Notes: generated by a model from the letters alone, not told the origin. A DNA stretch of 64,000 bases from Bidens hawaiensis (GCA_021521415.1 JAIQDT010009235.1:28356-92355), one strand, 5' to 3'. Positions 20,564-31,264 are shown, counted from the first letter of the stretch. A program made the numbers and translations.

Positions 20564-20738
20564 TAACCATCATATTTTATGTTGACTTGAGCTTGACATT
20601 TATTTGAAAAGATAATTATAATTAATGATCAACCAACCATGTATTGTAGCCGTGTTAACGTAAACATTATTTATATTAATCTTGCACATATGAAACTTTG
20701 TTGTTTCATTACACAGACACTAGCATATTAGTCCTTTT
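20564..20738 (+). repeat. Duplicated segment P, copy 1, right half
   Basis: Continues the copy broken by the gypsy insertion. It matches 38119-38217 (TGTAGCCGTG, ATCTTGCACA, ATGAAACTTTGTTG, TTCATTACACA). It runs straight into the broken membrane-protein copy at 20740. Confidence 0.7.
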
Positions 20739-20739
20739 C

Positions 20740-20925
20740 GGCCGACAGCTTTCGCGATGGCACAGGCACAGACGAAGAAGGTAGGGATCGTGATAACCAA
20801 GAAGCAAGAAGAAGCGGTCGGGGGGATCGACTACATTGTTATGGCGGTGATGCATTTTGATGGGATTTTATATTGTGGGAATAATATATAATTTGTGTTA
20901 AATGAAGGAAGGAATGTTGTATTAA
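20740..20925 (-). pseudogene. 5' fragment of the small membrane-protein gene (copy 1)
   Basis: Matches the 5' part of the intact locus at 30833-31025, including upstream leader sequence. It starts at the same ATG but has extra codons after the start, an indel in the TTCTTC-rich stretch that shifts the frame, and then stops abruptly at 20740. The 3' two-thirds of the gene is absent here. Non-functional. Confidence 0.75.
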
Positions 20926-20929
20926 TATA

Positions 20930-21623
20930 TGGAGAAAGTGAATATGGGATTGTTAAGCATGTAACCTTACATGCGATACCATCAACTACGTCGTTTTGAA
21001 CAAGAGTTTCCAAAAAATTGAATCTATTGTTTTTAATTTTTGTTTATATCCATTAATATTACATCCTTAATCTGAATTATCGTCCTCAAAAGAACTATCT
21101 CCGGCTTCAACGATCACAAAAATCGTCAATTAAACTTAAGTTTGAGTTCACGATTTAAAGTTTTTTTTTAAACAATTATATATTTCCAAACTTTTGCATA
21201 GTAATTCAAAGGTTTAAATCACGACTGTCACTAACCATTGTTCATTGGTTTTGCATGTGTTTTCAGTATATTAAAAAAACATCTTTAAAACTTAAAATAA
21301 GACTTTCACATTTTCTTTTCCTCATGTCAAAAGTAATTAATTATAATAAAAAATTTTTCTAAATCGATGAATTATTGTCAAAAGTAATTCATAATAAAAA
21401 AACATAATATATATCTTTCTATTACAACATTAGTTTTTACGAGAACAAAATATTCGGATTTGAAGATGATGATTCAGAATTAGGGATGTAATATTAATGG
21501 AATGAAACAAGCATTAAAAAGAATAGAATAATTTTCTTTTGGAAACGTTTATTCAAAACGACGTAGTTTTGATGGTTTCACATGTAAGGTTGCATGCTTA
21601 ACAGCCTCATATTCATTTTCCCC
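20930..21623. mobile_element. Foldback/MITE-like element with ~165 bp terminal inverted repeats
   Basis: Arms at about 20930-21095 and 21457-21623 are reverse complements with modest divergence. Shared words include TTAAGCATG, CCTTACATG, ACTACGTCGTTTTGAA and CATTAATATTACATCC. The ~360 bp centre has no ORF. The ends read GGAGAAAGTGAATATG and, on the other strand, GGGGAAAATGAATATG. Flanks are TA-rich and I could not define a clean target duplication. Superfamily unknown. Confidence 0.75.
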
Positions 21624-21754
21624 TGTATATATATGACAACTTGTGGCTTCTTGAGTTGTTTTATACCATAATAAATTTTGGGAAGTATTTTGAAAAGAGT
21701 TTCTAAAACTTTTTTTATTCTTAAGGAAATAAATAAAGAAAGGAAACTGATAAA

Positions 21755-21960
21755 ATTTTGGTTTATATTGTTTGGATGGTGCAGAACCTCACAAAGGTAT
21801 GCAAATGGGTGCTTCTCGTTGATATTGATATTAGTTCTTTAGCAATAAGAAAAAGGTGTGGGCTCAAGTTCACATTTACTTATGCATATGACATAACTTT
21901 GTTAACTTTTCAGTGTCACTTTCAAAAAATGGTTAGTGATAGTAAAATCTAATAATATTG
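21755..21960 (+). repeat. Duplicated segment Q, copy 1
   Basis: Diverged copy of 34185-34290 (AGAACCTCACAA, GGTATG, CGTTGATATT, TTAGTTCT, TAGCAATAA). Part of the local duplication cluster. The short ORF here has no recognisable motif. Confidence 0.6.
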
Positions 21961-22026
21961 TTTCATTAAGTATTATAAGCATTAGTTTTATTTTTCATCT
22001 GCCCAAAACAAATTTATAAGATCGAT

Positions 22027-22332
22027 TGTTAAACATCTTCAATACATATTAAAGTTAAAGCTTACACCATCGATAAAGATAAACCGGCTACAACCAAATC
22101 TGATCATTATCGCAATTATCTGATTACTATAAATTGATCTGAGAATGTAAACCCTAGATCAATACAAGAGAGGAAAGCAAGAAGACCATGTACGAATGAT
22201 CTCTCTCTAATTCTGCTAGCAACTCTCTTCTTTATAAAACAAACGGATCCAAGCCCAATTCTAGCTAAAGCCCATTCAGCATCTGGCCCACTAAGCAATC
22301 CTCCAAGTCCGACCCGTTTACCTCATTTAACA
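22027..22332 (-). repeat. Copia-type LTR-like sequence (~306 bp)
   Basis: Read on the - strand it begins TGTTAAATG and ends GTTTAACA, with a TATA-like TTTTATAAAG in the middle and a leader-like region after it. That is the usual shape of a short Copia LTR. The 5 bp flanks (TCGAT and AACAA) do not match, so it may be one LTR of a truncated element and not a clean solo LTR. No Copia coding domain was recognised next to it. Confidence 0.45.
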
Positions 22333-22868
22333 AACAAACAACTATTGTCATAAACTATATCAAATATAACATAACTAATATTGAATTGTAACAAGGCTTT
22401 GCATATTTCAACACACATTTTCCTATTGCGGATCGGTAGAGGATGTTCCTCCTTGGCGGACGGATCGCTTAAATGCGACATCTTGCTCATTATTTGTGTC
22501 GTTGAGGTTAACTTACAAACGAGCATATGAGGTAGGGGGCTACTATATTCGTTCGACACTGAGGTTTTTGTTAACTCATCAACGGTATGTTCACCGATTT
22601 TGAAATTTCCTCCACAAGCTCCAAAACTTTGAACATATCAAACAACGATTTGTGTTGGTCACATAAATTCCTCGAACGAAACCATGAGAAAATCAGTTGT
22701 GTTTCTATCGCTTCTAGGGCTGTCAAATTCTTGTTGTAATACTGTTAAGCTTTGTTACTTTTACCCGAATGTCCCTCTTCTCTTGTTGAGGTTTCGAGAC
22801 TCTCATCAACGTAAATCCTCGTGTCTCATGTTCATTAATTTTCTGTACTTTGATTGTGTGTGTGTTTG
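22333..22868. other. Sequence of unknown origin, no gene recognised
   Basis: Moderately AT-rich. On the - strand 22323-22559 a 78-codon frame runs into the LTR-like sequence. It could be the degraded 3' part of the retroelement that owns the LTR, but no domain was recognised. Confidence 0.35.
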
Positions 22869-22876
22869 CTATAACC

Positions 22877-23190
22877 TAGAGGTGCACAAACCGGTTTAAA
22901 ACTCAAAACCGATTTGGGTTCGGTTTGGTTTGGTCAACAAAAGTCAAAGCCAGTTTATAATCAGTTTCGGTTCGGGTTGAAACCGGTTTCTTACCATGTT
23001 ATGATCGGTTTCGGTTCGGGTTTTGGCCGGTTTTGGTTTCGGTTCGGTTAACCGGTTTTGGTGGGTAAAGTTACAAACAGGTTCCGAACCTACGGTTTCA
23101 ATCGGTTCCAAACCGGTTTCTACATAATCAGTTTTAAATCGGCTCGGTTTTCAGGTCGGTTCGGTTAACCGGTTTATTTGCCCACCTCTA
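22877..23190. mobile_element. hAT-type MITE with perfect 8 bp target duplication
   Basis: 314 bp element with ends TAGAGGTG and CACCTCTA, flanked on both sides by CTATAACC (22869-22876 and 23191-23198). The interior is a degenerate array of GGTTCGGTTT / AACCGGTTT words in both orientations. 8 bp duplications and this TIR type indicate the hAT superfamily. No coding capacity. Confidence 0.9.
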
Positions 23191-23198
23191 CTATAACC

Positions 23199-23569
23199 TA
23201 AATCCTAACCAGCCGAACTAAGCCTCATTATTCTCTAAAAAACGAATAAATAGAGTTTTTATCATTTTTCTTTTATTGGTTTTTAAATTTGAAAAAAAAA
23301 AATATATCTGATTGATGAAATATATTTATAAAGCAACAACTATGTTAAATATACAATTAATAAAACATAAGTAAAAACAATAAGAGATGATATGAAAATA
23401 ACTAAATAATTTTAGCCTCTAGACTCTAGTATTTTCATAGCCTCTAGTAAATACAATAAGAGATGGGATGAAAATAACTAAACATCATACAAATTTTTCA
23501 TAGAATTTAAATTTATTTACACACATGCTACCTTTCAAACATTCTAATGTTTCACAAAAGTATTATAAT
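23199..23569. other. AT-rich intergenic DNA
   Basis: No gene. A short duplicated phrase (AGCCTCTAG, then AATACAATAAGAGATG) occurs near 23380-23470. Confidence 0.5.
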
Positions 23570-24435
23570 TTTGGAAATGACACAAACTGTAACCTGCCAA
23601 GTCAACTACATTTCAGCAAACAACCAAATATATATTGACAATCATTGTGCAGGTATGGAACATGTTTTCTTTGCTGTGAATTAAGCTTAGAATAATAGAT
23701 GCTTTAAATAGTTACAAAGTAATCGTTTAGGAAATTCTCATTGAGTAACATCAAAGTTGCTTGTCAAAAGTAAAAGTAAATTCGATTTGTGTTTTCATTG
23801 CCTTTATCTTTATATTTATCTTTATTAGGGAGGCTGGTAAGATATATTTTATTTTAAAATATAACAAAACATGTAGATTGCTAAATGAATAACGACTTTC
23901 TAAATACAAAAAGGATTTCTTCTTTTTTTTACATTAATAGATTATATGCACGTAATGGAAATACATATTTAGAAAAATCACGGTGACTGGTTTAACTAAA
24001 GTATTTATTTAAATGGTTTCGCACCAAGTTTATGAGTGTAAAATTTTATCCTTTCAAACGATTACACGTCTCTTTAGAAAATATAACCTTATGAACAAAC
24101 TTCACAATAAATAAATGGTACGGTTTAGGGCAAAAGTAATAATCATTTGCGCACACCACCAACCAAATAGGGGATTACTTCTCCGTTCTACAACTAAAAT
24201 GGATAAACTAGCTATAGACTTAAACTTAAAATAACGCAATTAAAAAATTCACCATCTAGTTTAAAAGATGAGACTAATTTTACAACTTAACCAAAGATTT
24301 GTTTTTTCTAGGGATGTGAGTTTCACCCTGTTTTTTTGTGTAGCATGTATTTAAAAGGTTGGTAACAATAACTATTTAAAGTAAAAAAAATGAATTAATA
24401 AGCAAGTATTCATGTTGTTTCATACTTAGCAGTTT
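23570..24435 (+). repeat. Duplicated segments X and Y, copy 1
   Basis: X (23570-23960) matches 32500-32990 and, in its second half, 33740-34070. Y (23980-24435) matches 31750-32190. Landmarks: AAGTCAACTACA, TTCAGCAAACAACCAAA for X; AAAGTATTTATTTAAATGG and GGATGTGA for Y. Note the order X-Y here but Y-X in the other copy. Non-coding. Confidence 0.75.
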
Positions 24436-24937
24436 GGCCAAATGTACTGGGCGAGAATTTGGGCGAATTGGGGCGATAAAGGGGATGAACACCGCCCCCG
24501 GCGATAAATGGGCGAAAAGGGACGGGGGCGGGAATAATTTGTCGCGTGCTCTTCCTTTCTTTTTATTATTATTATTTTCTAATGTGTGTGGGTGATATAT
24601 GTACATACATATATATATATGTATATATTATTATTATATTACTATTTTAGCTCCTACACCATTACACCCAAAAAACAAATTCTCACCCATTACTGACTAG
24701 ACATCACACGGTGCAAAACGCTTCAATTTATAGCCCCTCCACTACACGTAACGTTAATACAGATGGTTGATTCTCTCCTAAGTGTTAGGAAACTTGGTGG
24801 AAAGTTGAAACCACAAATCAATGGCTTATACATGTCCATCACTATTTAGGACCATTATTCATTTTTAGATGTTTTATTTTATGAAGAGTGAGGGAGTGAA
24901 TCTATATACTACATCTTTCACCTTCCTATACTCTCTC
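24436..24937. other. Intergenic DNA with a GC-rich patch and AT microsatellite
   Basis: A GC-rich patch at 24445-24545 (GGGCGATAAA and similar words) is followed by an (ATT)/(TA) stretch at about 24560-24650. The end, 24770-24937, matches 31265-31385 and 32200-32265 of the duplicated cluster. No gene seen. Confidence 0.5.
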
Positions 24938-24942
24938 ATACC

Positions 24943-25942
24943 TGAAGAGGTATGTACCCGTCTCAACACCGAGCAAGGCGGGTCAACCCACGAGATATAG
25001 ACAAGAGGCTTGAAATCAAGACATTACGAAGGCACAAAGCCAAAACTTATGCGCATGGCGCATATCACATATGCTCAGGCATCATATGCCCAGGCACTAC
25101 ACATGCTCAGGCATCATATGCCCAGGCACCACAGATGCCCAGGCATCACATATGCTCACGCATATCACATATGCGCGTGGCGCATCAGCGCGCGGCACAT
25201 ATCACATGCTCGTGCATATCACATCTGCGCATGAAACATCTGCGCGTGAGAATAAAGAGAAGACCAAGCGCATCCTCAGGATTGGCGCATATCACACATG
25301 CACATAATCAACCTCGTCCTTATCCAAATCAGGATTAGGGCAACCTTGATTGTGCACGTCAGACAACCTTCCAGAAGGTATCTTTTTAAGGAATAAGAAT
25401 ATGCTGATGTTGAGAGCTGCCAAATGAAAGGTGGACAACTCAGCATAACTCATGTGCTACCACGTGATTATAACCAATGAGAAAGCACCAGGTGTCCCAG
25501 AGGACACGTGGCGCAGAGCAATTGGAGGAGGCCAACAAGGCTGAGCCCAATCAGTGGAAACCCTAGCACTATAAATACAGCATCAACTCCACAAGGAGAG
25601 ACATTCAATCATATTCAATTACATTCAATCACAGACAGTTACAGCCAGTAACATACACGATCAGATAACACATAATCACATCAAATTACAGAGTATTCAG
25701 CTATTAAGCAATACATTCCATTTCCTTACTCTCATAACATTATCTTCTCCTACAAATATTTATTCTCACACCGGAGGGTTACCCCAAAGAGGACCCCTCT
25801 GTCCCTTTATGAGGGGTAAGTTGACGGTGCTGTTCATTTTGTAGGTGGAAGATCACAGATCCAAGAAAACCATCGGTGAAATAGTATAATCACACCCGAG
25901 GAAAGTAGATCGTCTACCAGTGAGTCGATCCACGTTTCTTCA
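24943..25942 (+). mobile_element. Solo LTR of a related Tat-type gypsy element
   Basis: 1000 bp sequence starting TGAAGAGGTATG and ending CGTTTCTTCA, the same termini as the LTRs of the complete element but in the opposite orientation and clearly diverged. It is flanked by the 5 bp duplication ATACC (24938-24942 and 25943-25947). No internal domain remains, so it is a product of LTR-LTR recombination. A TATA box lies at 25570-25575 on the + strand, pointing toward the RPA1 fragment. Confidence 0.92.
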
Positions 25943-25947
25943 ATACC

Positions 25948-27134
25948 CTATCCTCCTCCTCCTTCCAACTCCGGCAGCCAATTCAATCACTCCGGTGGAC
26001 ACTTCAATTGTATCTTTTAATTCTTCTCCTTCTCTCTCCATACGTTACTGCCTAATCAATTTATTATTCAACAACAATCAATTCTTCAATCAATTGAATG
26101 TAATATATAAGGCAAACAGGAGCAGCAGATTCCTCATCACCAGACTCTACACCAGGTATGTTATCTCTTCCTTTGTAATATAATAATTCCCTGATTTAAC
26201 CTAATTCCCATGATACCGTAACGAGCCGAACCTGGGTTTTAACCTAATTCAGTTTTAAATTCGGTTTCCTTGTGGGTTATTGGTGGATAATTAGGTTAAA
26301 TTTTCTTAGATTTGGTAATCTATACAACCAGTTTGATTTTTTGGAATTGGTCTCTATTGTATTTGCACCCTACTCACTTTTAAATTCTGTTTAATTGTGG
26401 CTTATTTGGGCAACGTTGACTTTATTTTGTCAAAGTAGAATGATACTGACTTGACTGTATCTTTAAATGCTTTTGTAATTTTGGTGTTTGGTTGTTTGCT
26501 TTGTTTTGGCTAGCTTTTTAGTTATATATTATGTGGTACATAATTTGTTGTGCAATCTACTTATGATACATGATACTATATCGGCTATGCGTTTTCATTA
26601 TGCCATGTTACTCTTATCATAACTTATGTTGTTATTTCTTTATTACAGCATGTCAACATCAACACGTACGTATGTACCAAGGCAGATTTACCCCCTCGCT
26701 TCCTTGAACCCGTATCAAGGAAACTGGACCATTAAAGTCCGTGTCACGTCTAAAGGGCACATGCGTCACTACAACAATACAAGAGGTGAAGGCTGCGTTT
26801 TTAGTGTGGAGCTAACTGATGACGATGTAAGTTTCCGTTATCTCGATAATCTTTATTACTTATTGCACAAAAACAGATATTTTAACAAATATATTTTCAG
26901 GGTACTCAAATTCAAGCAACCATGTTTTACGCAGCTGCAAGGAAGTTTTTTGAACTCTTTGACATGGGCAAAGTTTACTACATATCGGGCGGATACTTAA
27001 AAAGGGCTAACAAACAATACAATCGTGTAGATAATGACTGTGAGATGACCTTGAATGAAAATTCCCAAGTGGAGGAGGCAGTTAACGAACCAATTTTTAT
27101 CCCTGAACTGAAGTTCAACTTCGTCCCAATTGAT
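25948..27134 (+). pseudogene. Replication protein A 70 kDa subunit (RPA1) gene fragment
   Basis: Encodes part of the single-stranded DNA-binding subunit of replication protein A. A likely 5'UTR exon ends at 26155 (CCAG|GTATG), an intron runs to 26648, exon 26649-26826 starts with ATG at 26650, an intron spans 26827-26900 (GT-AG), and the next exon starts at 26901. The peptide contains SLNPYQGNWTIKVRV, GEGCVF and GTQIQATMF, the start of the first central OB-fold (DBD-A). Similarity stops at about 27134 (KFNFVPID), where the normal gene continues. The N-terminal RPA-N domain, the rest of DBD-A, DBD-B and the C-terminal zinc OB-fold are missing. After 27134 the frame continues with unrelated sequence to 27345. 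Probably a captured or truncated copy. It lies just downstream of the solo LTR. Confidence 0.8.
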
Positions 27135-27230
27135 GTGCATTTAACAACGTTGGTCCATGCTGGTTTTTGCGTTCAGGGTCACTCTTTATTGTCTAACGGG
27201 CCTAGCTCTGCAAGATGTCGAACGGTAGTG

Positions 27231-27318
27231 ACGTATGGGTTTGCAGAAAGAGTGCGACTTATAATCTCCCGGATAGTTGCATCCAAACGTATGGGTTTGC
27301 AGAAAGAGTGCAACTTAT
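27231..27318 (+). repeat. 32 bp direct repeat pair
   Basis: 27231-27262 and 27287-27318 (ACGTATGGGTTTGCAGAAAG then AGTGC.ACTTAT) differ by one base, separated by 24 bp. They lie just past the end of RPA1 similarity. Confidence 0.85.
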
Positions 27319-27691
27319 GGGTCATGAAGCTTCAGTATCTTATGTAATTATAGTTCAATCCTTTGGCGTGCAAAAGGTTTCAATCCTTTTAAAACAGGCC
27401 TGATGTTTAAATTCTCCCCTTCAATTAATAAATACTCCTGGTGATATTAATGATCGGTTTCTGTTTGTTTATGATTAAACAGGTTACCCTTTAATGATCG
27501 GTATCATATCAATATATCATAATTTCTTCAAAGACGATCAATCAATTAAATGGTGCAATCACTGGTAACCGATCAATTGAACTGGCGTATTGACGGCTGG
27601 TGGTGAGTCAATTGCCGTTACCACTCTTGTGCTGCTATAAGACTGTCGCCTAAGCTCCTAAATTGTCTTTTATTTTGCCATAATCAATCAA

Positions 27692-27785
27692 TTCTCGACC
27701 ATGGTGAATCCCTGTACTCTTTGATTTGATCATGTTTATAATCATTTCTCGACCATGGTGAATCCCTGTACTCTTTGATTTGATC
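27692..27785 (+). repeat. 40 bp direct repeat pair
   Basis: Identical 40-mers at 27692-27731 and 27746-27785 (TTCTCGACCATGGTGAATCC then CTGTACTCTTTGATTTGATC). Confidence 0.9.
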
Positions 27786-28012
27786 GTCTGATCATATATA
27801 GCATGAGAGAATTTTTTGCAACATGTTTCCTCTTACCAACAGGTTGTTGTTATCTCTTCTTTCTATTTATCTTCTAAATATTGTTCAATTTTGATGTTGA
27901 GATTAAAGTAGATTCAGATTTTTTATCATAGAGTTGGAAGGATAGACATCTCTTTATTTGGTTCAACTGTGGGTTGAAAGGATCTATGAAACTTGTATGT
28001 TTTAAACAATCA

Positions 28013-28038
28013 GGGGAGGGAGGGAGGGAGGGGGGGGA
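28013..28038 (+). other. G-run cluster (possible G-quadruplex)
   Basis: CAGGGGAGGGAGGGAGGGA followed by eight Gs. At least four G-runs of three or more with single-base loops fit the usual G-quadruplex pattern on the + strand. Function unknown; it could be a simple microsatellite. Confidence 0.5.
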
Positions 28039-28451
28039 CACACATAATCTTGTTTGCAGAATGGAATTTGTTTCCCTCTTTCTCAACGAGGTATTTATGT
28101 AGATAGTCTAGAAAATATTTGAGCCTTAGACTGACGATTATCTACGAATGTGAAGTAACATACTTTTCTCATGTAAACTAAATGTTTAGATTGGAAGGGT
28201 TATTTCGTCTTTATACATTTTTTTAGGGACGTCGCTATATTGAATACGGTCGCCAGCAAATTCATTAACTTTCAGGTGTGCTTGTTAACTTTCTGGCAAG
28301 CGAACGGCACGTTTCATGAACCAATCAACCAGAAGTTAGTTTATTTGATGAACAAACAGACATGAACATAAAAGAACAAACATAAACACAAGCCTCGTTC
28401 GTTAATTAATGGTTGTGAACATATGTCTACATTCGTTAACTTACGTTCGTT

Positions 28452-28643
28452 TATGTTCATTAATAATATTATTTTTAAGCCTCATTTCTGTTTTAGTTTT
28501 AATAAATGTTAGCAGTTCATACATTTTCTCTAATTAATTTTAGCTCAGTTATGTTCATTAATAATATTATTAAGCCTCATTTCTGATTTACTTTTAATAA
28601 ATGTTAGCAATTCATACATTTTCTTTAATTAATTTTAGCTCAT
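28452..28643 (+). repeat. ~95 bp tandem duplication
   Basis: 28452-28549 and 28550-28643 are close copies (TATGTTCATTAATAATATTA, AAGCCTCATTTCTG, AATAAATGTTAGCA, TTCATACATTTTCT in both). The surrounding 28250-28790 is AT-rich, with many GTTCATT/GTTCGTT words and no gene. Confidence 0.85.
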
Positions 28644-28792
28644 TTATGTTCGTTCATTTATGTCTGTGAACCGTTTATTTACAATGCTACCGAATGAACG
28701 TAAACAAACGCATATAAAAACACCCGTTCAATTAGGTGTTCATGTTCGATCGTTTTGTTTGGTTATAGTTAAATGAATGAACAGCATTAGGT

Positions 28793-29273
28793 TTGTATGG
28801 AGGGCCTAACACAGTCTTGAAAAGAAAATTAATACTTAGTATTTGTGCAGACTTTCATAAATGTGCTGCCTTTGCAAACCAAGTTCATGATTGTGCAGAT
28901 GACTTGTATATTGTGAAATTTGAATGGCCTGAGATGAAAGCTAAAACAATAATGGTTGAATACTTGGAGGCAGTTGCATTTAGTTTTATGACAGGTATGT
29001 GTAGTTTATGTTTTAATATATTTTCAAGATGGTATTTAGCCAAATATGAATTTGACAAACATGCATATTAGATGTAGCAGAAGCTTATACAGGAGCCATC
29101 AAATCTGATTCTTCTATGATTTTACCAGAAAAGTCAATTCAAGATAAACTCAACTCGTTTTGTGAGGATCTGTGTGTTAATCTGGCAACATACGTGAGTA
29201 AAATTCAGGATGGTTTACATTTCTTGGCGCATGCAATTCTTTCTGCTACAACTCCTGCTGTATAGGTAAACCA
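28793..29273 (+). pseudogene. Unrecognised two-exon gene fragment
   Basis: I do not recognise this family. A frame from 28793 runs to ATGACAG at 28994. A 76 bp GT-AG intron (28995-29070) joins in phase to a second exon that reads on to TAG at 29271-29273. The joined peptide is about 134 aa, starts at an ATG, and looks protein-like (balanced composition, amphipathic helices: HKCAAFANQVHDCADDLY; LNSFCEDLCVNLATYV). The stop sits right at a good-looking donor (TATAG|GTAAAC), so the original gene probably continued and the copy is truncated or mutated. It could be a captured host-gene fragment, like the nearby RPA1 piece. Confidence 0.45.
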
Positions 29274-29854
29274 GACTTTTAGGTTTTATAGTGATCTTTT
29301 TTATATACATGGATATGTACTGTTGCTTGTAACCTTAATAAAAGGATAACATATAAATCAAACTCTTTATTTGATTCTTAAGTTGTAAGCAATTTGAGTT
29401 TTAATAGGTTTTTACCTTTTTCATTTTTGTTCAATATAGTTTCGAATGTTTAATGTATAGTAAAATAAACAATCGGATTCAATACAATTTTTGCATTATA
29501 AATTCAGTATAAATCACATTAAATCTACGTACACCATACTTAACGCATACATCATGTAAGGTCAATAATTATTACGAAATTAAACACACATTCAACGCTT
29601 CATCATCAATAATGTCTATCCCGTTATTTAATTATGTTAACATGTACCATTTTCTTTATTCCCATCACATTCCTACTTATCAGTTTGTATTGCCCGAAAT
29701 AATAACTTTTTGTTTTCGCAAGTTAAGTACCAATTACTTTATAACACCATCGATCCAATATATATTCGTACGCCACTATGTATGTGCACAAGCAACTCAC
29801 GTAACCCATTACACACCATGCCAACAGGTTAATTTCTTGTGACTGGTATATATA
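29274..29854. other. AT-rich intergenic DNA
   Basis: No gene recognised; short frames on both strands lack motifs. Confidence 0.5.
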
Positions 29855-30150
29855 TATACATTTGATTAGATTTGTAAAAGCATACAGTGAATTCTGATCG
29901 TATATGTAAAATATGGGATTTTGCATGAGAGGGTTCTTAAATGTATGATAGATGTTAGTAAGGGTTCTGCCATGAGGTTTAGGAGTGGTACGTTTTCAGC
30001 ATCACACAAACCTGATTAAACATTGGACCGGAACGCTAATGATTCTAATCATATCAGTAATGAGTGGGGAAAACAAGGATGCTAGACCAAATATATGTAT
30101 ACAGATTTCATCCATTTGATTTTCATAATCTACGTCAACATAAATATACA
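29855..30150 (+). repeat. Duplicated segment Z, copy 1
   Basis: Matches 31450-31745 with scattered differences (TTGATTAGAT, GTAAGGGTT, CATGAGGTTTAGGAGTGGTA, TTTCATCCATTTG in the same order). Non-coding. Confidence 0.8.
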
Positions 30151-30570
30151 ACCTACATATTTATCCGTTCACAGTTTTCATGGTAAAGTGAGACAACACC
30201 AACTCGTTATATTTAAATTAAGATTAGATAGTTAAGTATATGCTTCTTAAATAAGTTAAATACAAACAAATGGGTGCGAAAGAGAAATAAATGAGTTAAC
30301 TTTTTCATGGTAATTGCTAATTACTATTAAATTATGTTAATTTAATTATCTACAACTTATTTGTATTTCTAAACACATGCTACATCTACCATCCATCCAT
30401 CAATCCCCAAACATTCATATTGAAACCAGATGCTTTTTATAGATAATAATAATCTACCATCCATCAATCACTCCTCAAAACATTAAACACTTGAAAATAA
30501 AATAAAAAGAAAAGAAAAACACTCATGCACTTAAAGTCATAAGTAACATAAAAGCATCATACTAATGAAT
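30151..30570. other. AT-rich intergenic DNA before the membrane ORF 3' end
   Basis: No gene. Contains a small internal repeat (CTACCATCCATCCATCAATC near 30386 and again near 30451). Confidence 0.5.
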
Positions 30571-30580
30571 CACGGTTTCA

Positions 30581-30949
30581 TCACCTCCAAATCTTCAAAC
30601 ACGTAACAACGTCCGTGATTACGAGGTAACAGAAAAAAAATAAACCATTCAAGGGCGCCACATAAATACATCCAACAAGCAGAGACACGTGAAACCACAT
30701 GATATTGATATTTAGCCGCAAGTCCCGACTCCATTGCTCGTGTTGACGCGGGGAGAGGAACATTAGGTGAACCTGCAGCATAACGAAAGCTACAAAAACC
30801 AACATAAATACCAATGCCAGAAGATAGTCGTTTTGGCCGACAGCTTTCACGCCCGTACAAACGAACAAGGTCGGGATCATGATAACGAAGAAGCAATTGA
30901 AGAAGCAATTGAGAAAGCGGTTGTTTGGATCGGATCGGAGGTCAGGCAT
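30581..30949 (-). CDS. Small four-helix membrane protein, family not recognised
   Basis: 122 aa from the ATG at 30949 (MPDLRSDPNN). The frame is open further upstream to 31093, but the two broken relatives support the start chosen here. The peptide has a short hydrophilic N-terminus and about four hydrophobic segments, near residues 13-33 (NCFFVIMIPTLFVCTG), 40-62 (LLALVFMLVFVAFVMLQVHL), 80-97 and 98-115. A basic loop (SPRQHEQWSRDLR) separates the second and third. No signal-peptide cleavage site is obvious. It lies in a duplicated locus: the 5' part recurs at 20740-20925 and the 3' part at 39850-40105, both broken. No introns seen. It may be a real small gene or a surviving fragment of a larger membrane protein. 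Confidence 0.5.
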   Translation of the reverse strand: MPDLRSDPNNRFLNCFFNCFFVIMIPTLFVCTGVKAVGQNDYLLALVFMLVFVAFVMLQVHLMFLSPRQHEQWSRDLRLNINIMWFHVSLLVGCIYVAPLNGLFFFCYLVITDVVTCLKIWR

Positions 30950-31264
30950 TTTGATGGGAGTATTTGATTGTGGGAAATGGAGTAATGAGTTGTGTTGGAT
31001 GAAGGAAGGAAGGCTGAAGTGTTGTACTAATATAGCAAGCACATTGGCGAAGAATAAACGTAATAAATAAGTATGTAAAACAATTCTTTTCAATTGATTT
31101 ATTTTTTACTTACTATTAACATTTATTATTTTTTTACAAGCATGCCACGGGACACAAAATAAGGATTGAGGCGATGCAAAATAGTACATTTTGTAGCTAT
31201 TTGTGTTGAAAATTATAGATATAAACGTCATACACATGATTAATTTGGTTGTTTAGTTTCTAGT

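Noticed and set aside
22027..22332. Firm call of a solo Copia LTR
   Set aside because: Ends look right (TGTTA...TAACA) but flanks TCGAT and AACAA do not match, so it is kept only as LTR-like.
26626..26649. Start of the RPA1 fragment at the upstream ATG 26626
   Set aside because: Those codons lie in the intron just before the TTACAG acceptor at 26643-26648; the ATG at 26650 is preferred.
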